Shown here piece by piece: positions 61,455 through 64,000 of a stretch of 64,000 bases of DNA. Within the stretch, counting starts at the first letter, position 1; every line of letters begins with the position of its first letter. The notes beneath the pieces are model-generated. The model had not been told where the DNA came from, did no database searches, and saw nothing but the letters and a program-made list of their open reading frames with translations. The stretch comes from Halichondria panicea. Lineage: Eukaryota; Porifera; Demospongiae; Suberitida; Halichondriidae. The position numbers and the translations under genes were made by a program. The DNA is taken from the NCBI RefSeq assembly GCF_963675165.1, contig NC_087377.1:904501-968500 (forward strand). The letters run 5' to 3'.

Positions 61455-62232
61455 ATATTATAATTATTATCTTATTTACTGTTTATGATAATTATTATTT
61501 ATTAGTACGGCTTCATTATAGTCACATGATGTACGCTAATGATACACACTAATCATTATAATTATTTAAAGCAACAAAGCTACGCGTACATATATACGTA
61601 CTGCATCGCTCGGTAGATTAATAATACACAGCCTATCACTCACCTTGTGACACGTACGTTTGGTTGACTGCTCCACCACCTGAGAATCACACGCATCTGT
61701 GATCCAGCAATACTCTGTACACACAAAGAAAGATGATGAAGGGTTCTTAGTACTACAAATTCTAGATACAATGAAAGCACCGCAGGTGCTGATGCCTCGG
61801 TGGAGATACCAAAGCTACATAACATAAAGCTACTAATAGCTACTAATAGCACATGATAAACAATTTAATTTTGCTGAGTTGGTAATGATCGACCATGATT
61901 GTTGTTAAAAACGATTGATGCCCAAAAGTTCAAGTCTAAAGCTGCATTCAAGTAGCAGAGCCTTGCAGCTCTCTTCTCACTCTTGCAGCTACCAATAGCT
62001 AGCGTTCTATAGTGCAGAGCTAACTACTAAGTAGAGTAGCAACACTCGGTAAACAAGTTTGGCTACGTGTTCTTCTGAAAAGGCTGCAATGGCATTCCAA
62101 GTAAGCAAAACTAGGCATAACTCGAGAACGAAGCATTATTTGGCAAATCCACGAATTTAAATCCATGACTAGAAGCCTATAGAAACTCTTACTTGCACTT
62201 GATTCATCCTTGAGCAGCTGTAGCAGTCTACA

Positions 62233-62276
<44 letters not shown>

Positions 62277-63000
62277 CAGACACACTACCGTATACCTCGC
62301 TTGCGCATGCGCACCGAGGCTATCTGCCATTCAGGCTGTATTATTTTATCAAAGTGTATCATAGGCCCTAAATAATACTCTAAATATCACTACAGTCAAC
62401 ATACAGCTTAGGAAGCTTGGTAGAGCTGGGCCACTGCAAGTGTTTCTTCGTTCACAGTCACACACGAGATCACATTTGTATATAAGCCACACCTAGTACA
62501 TACAGTACCTGCACACAAAAAAGGTGAAGCAAAGCTTCTTAGGAGTTTAAACTCTACAGCTATGTGCTATAATTATACCAAGCACAATTAGTATTAGACT
62601 GTATGAAGCTTCTAGAGAATCGAAAAAGCCAAGTAACAAAGTGGAATTATACGCAACTACTACTTACCACTTGACAGAAGCAGATCACAGCCAAATTTTC
62701 GAGATAGTAAGCGATTCGGGCATCATCTTGTAGATCTTTGACTGATCAACTTGAGCTGCAATAATTGATCGTGTATGTACAGTCTTGTAGCACTACTAAA
62801 TACACACATTATCTCGCGCTGTTTCTGCAACACAGTGGAAAGCTCGCGATGTTTTTATAACACAGCGGAAGGCTGCACAAAATCAAGTCAATCAATAAAA
62901 CATGACCAAATAAACAACTACAATGCTCCACAAGGCTTCCTAGCCTAACATTCCTGCAAACATGCAAGCTACAAGCAAGCAAAGAAACTCACCTCTTCCA
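61455..63000. repeat. Second copy of the region downstream of piggyBac
   Basis: Direct copy of about 6173-7560. (CGCA)n and (CA)n at 62231-62280 replace the plain (CA)n of the first copy, together with an extra block at about 62080-62230 also seen near 25050-25180. No intact gene. Confidence 0.8.
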
Positions 63001-63123
63001 GCAAGACACTGAGCTTCTTCTTCAAACGGGTCAGGTGGCATATCCGGCCTTCAAACTTCAAAGGAACTGAGCTTCTGGAATTAACTGGATCTGAGAATAT
63101 TTCAGGCCATTGACGTCAGAGTC

Positions 63124-63655
63124 TCAGTTTCAGAGCTGGAGGTAAAGCCTTTGAAGTGATCCTTTGACGAGGCCTTGAATTCCAATTCTGGGTCTTCTCT
63201 TGCTCCACTTGAAGGAAAGGCTCTTGTCCCTCAACTCTCGATCAGAGGCAAAGGACAGGGCAAGGAGGAACACATCATCTCCTTCGCTGACTTCCTGACA
63301 GTGTAACGTGGGGTAATGGATGTTAGTAGATACTCTTGCACACATGCATAATTATAACAAAATTACTCACTTCTGCAAACCAGCATTCTTGGTGATCGAG
63401 GACTGAGAGAGATTTCACTGGTGCATGTATATAGCTCCATTAGTATGAGGACCTCGTGTACATCACTGGATATCTGCTTAGTAATGGATGAAATGTATGT
63501 CACAGAATACGAGCAATCAGACAGAGCCTTGGTGACAGCAATCTCTTGTTTGGTGAGGTAGACGTCAGCATCATTGTTCACTGCCAGTCTCTTCAGAGCT
63601 AGCTTGCGTCCATTACTGGCTCTGACCACAAAGACGACATGCAGCAAAGCCACCT
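63124..63655 (-). pseudogene. Chimeric kinase N-lobe / COR / UPA pseudogene, second copy
   Basis: Sister of 7610-8192, with the same fusion (ELYT then TSEISLSP) and the same frame problem in the glycine loop. The UPA-like exon keeps EVSEGDDVFLLALSFASDRE and FKWSKRRPRIG, then jumps frame after a deletion. Sharing of the fusion dates it before the segmental duplication. Confidence 0.75.
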
Positions 63656-63678
63656 AGTGTGTGTGTGTGTGCGTGGGC

Positions 63679-63726
<48 letters not shown>

Positions 63727-63791
63727 TGTAGGTACTGTACAGTGGATTGCGCTTGCAACAGAATTTCACAATATGAAGATTATCGTTAATT

Positions 63792-63839
<48 letters not shown>

Positions 63840-63850
63840 GGGGGGGATGG
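63656..63850. repeat. TG microsatellites
   Basis: Two (TG)n tracts (63656-63717 and 63795-63838) in the position of the more complex TG array at 8190-8490. The window ends in the block that corresponds to 8500-8630. Confidence 0.95.
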
Positions 63851-64000
63851 TGTGGGAGGATAATGGCTGACAATACTTATATAGGACGGCTAGTACATTT
63901 TGTAAAAGAGCCGACTTGGCGTTTATTAATTTGGCATCTCAGGCGTGTTTACTACAGCAATGAGGTTGTATCCTAAACAGGTTATGAGAAGTCTCACCCA

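Overview
This is animal nuclear DNA, most likely from a sponge (demosponge). The reasons are many small introns with GT..AG borders (about 50-100 bp in the gene-dense parts), AT-rich spacers, long CA/TG microsatellites, several transposon families, and an ankyrin / ROCO-GTPase / death-domain gene of the type expanded in sponges and cnidarians. The species assignment is inference. Nothing bacterial was seen.

Layout. 1-10.6 kb is a composite repeat unit: a fragment of a beta-helix-type exon, a 40-bp minisatellite, a 53-bp minisatellite, a dispersed module, a broken piggyBac copy (+), a chimeric kinase/COR pseudogene (-), and stray 3' exons. 10.6-16.2 kb holds foldback elements, a tRNA-like SINE, an orphan death-domain exon (-) and an exon of an unknown gene (+). 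16.2-29.3 kb (-) is the main host gene. Twelve exons can be joined with consistent phase into an uninterrupted frame of about 1,442 codons: ankyrin repeats, linker, P-loop ROC-like GTPase interrupted by a Ser/Thr minisatellite, COR-like region, a UPA-like region, and two death domains. Just upstream on the same strand (30.1-32.4 kb) are exons of a NAK-family (AAK1/GAK-like) protein kinase, damaged or incomplete. 32.5-41 kb repeats parts of the first unit and contains a near-perfect 3.1-kb tandem duplication. 40.7-46.2 kb is a decayed two-gene mobile element with divergent genes: a SAM-domain gene (-) and a C2H2 / RNase H-like gene (+). It sits inside one copy of a dispersed repeat, whose other half resumes at 46.34 kb. 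48.8-51.8 kb (+) is a 13-exon DDE-transposase-like gene. 51.9-56.2 kb is mostly minisatellite, including one array of almost 3 kb. 56.2-64 kb is a second copy of the 1.6-8.6 kb unit, with a longer but still broken piggyBac.

How the parts relate. The ankyrin-ROCO-death gene looks like a cytoplasmic signalling scaffold or receptor built like DAPK. The damaged kinase next to it, and the chimeric pseudogenes (kinase N-lobe fused to COR end) in both flanking units, suggest that kinase and ankyrin-ROCO parts were already adjacent in an ancestor of all copies. The rest is repeat and transposon biology: nested insertions, empty sites preserved in sister copies, and segmental duplications that carry gene fragments with them.
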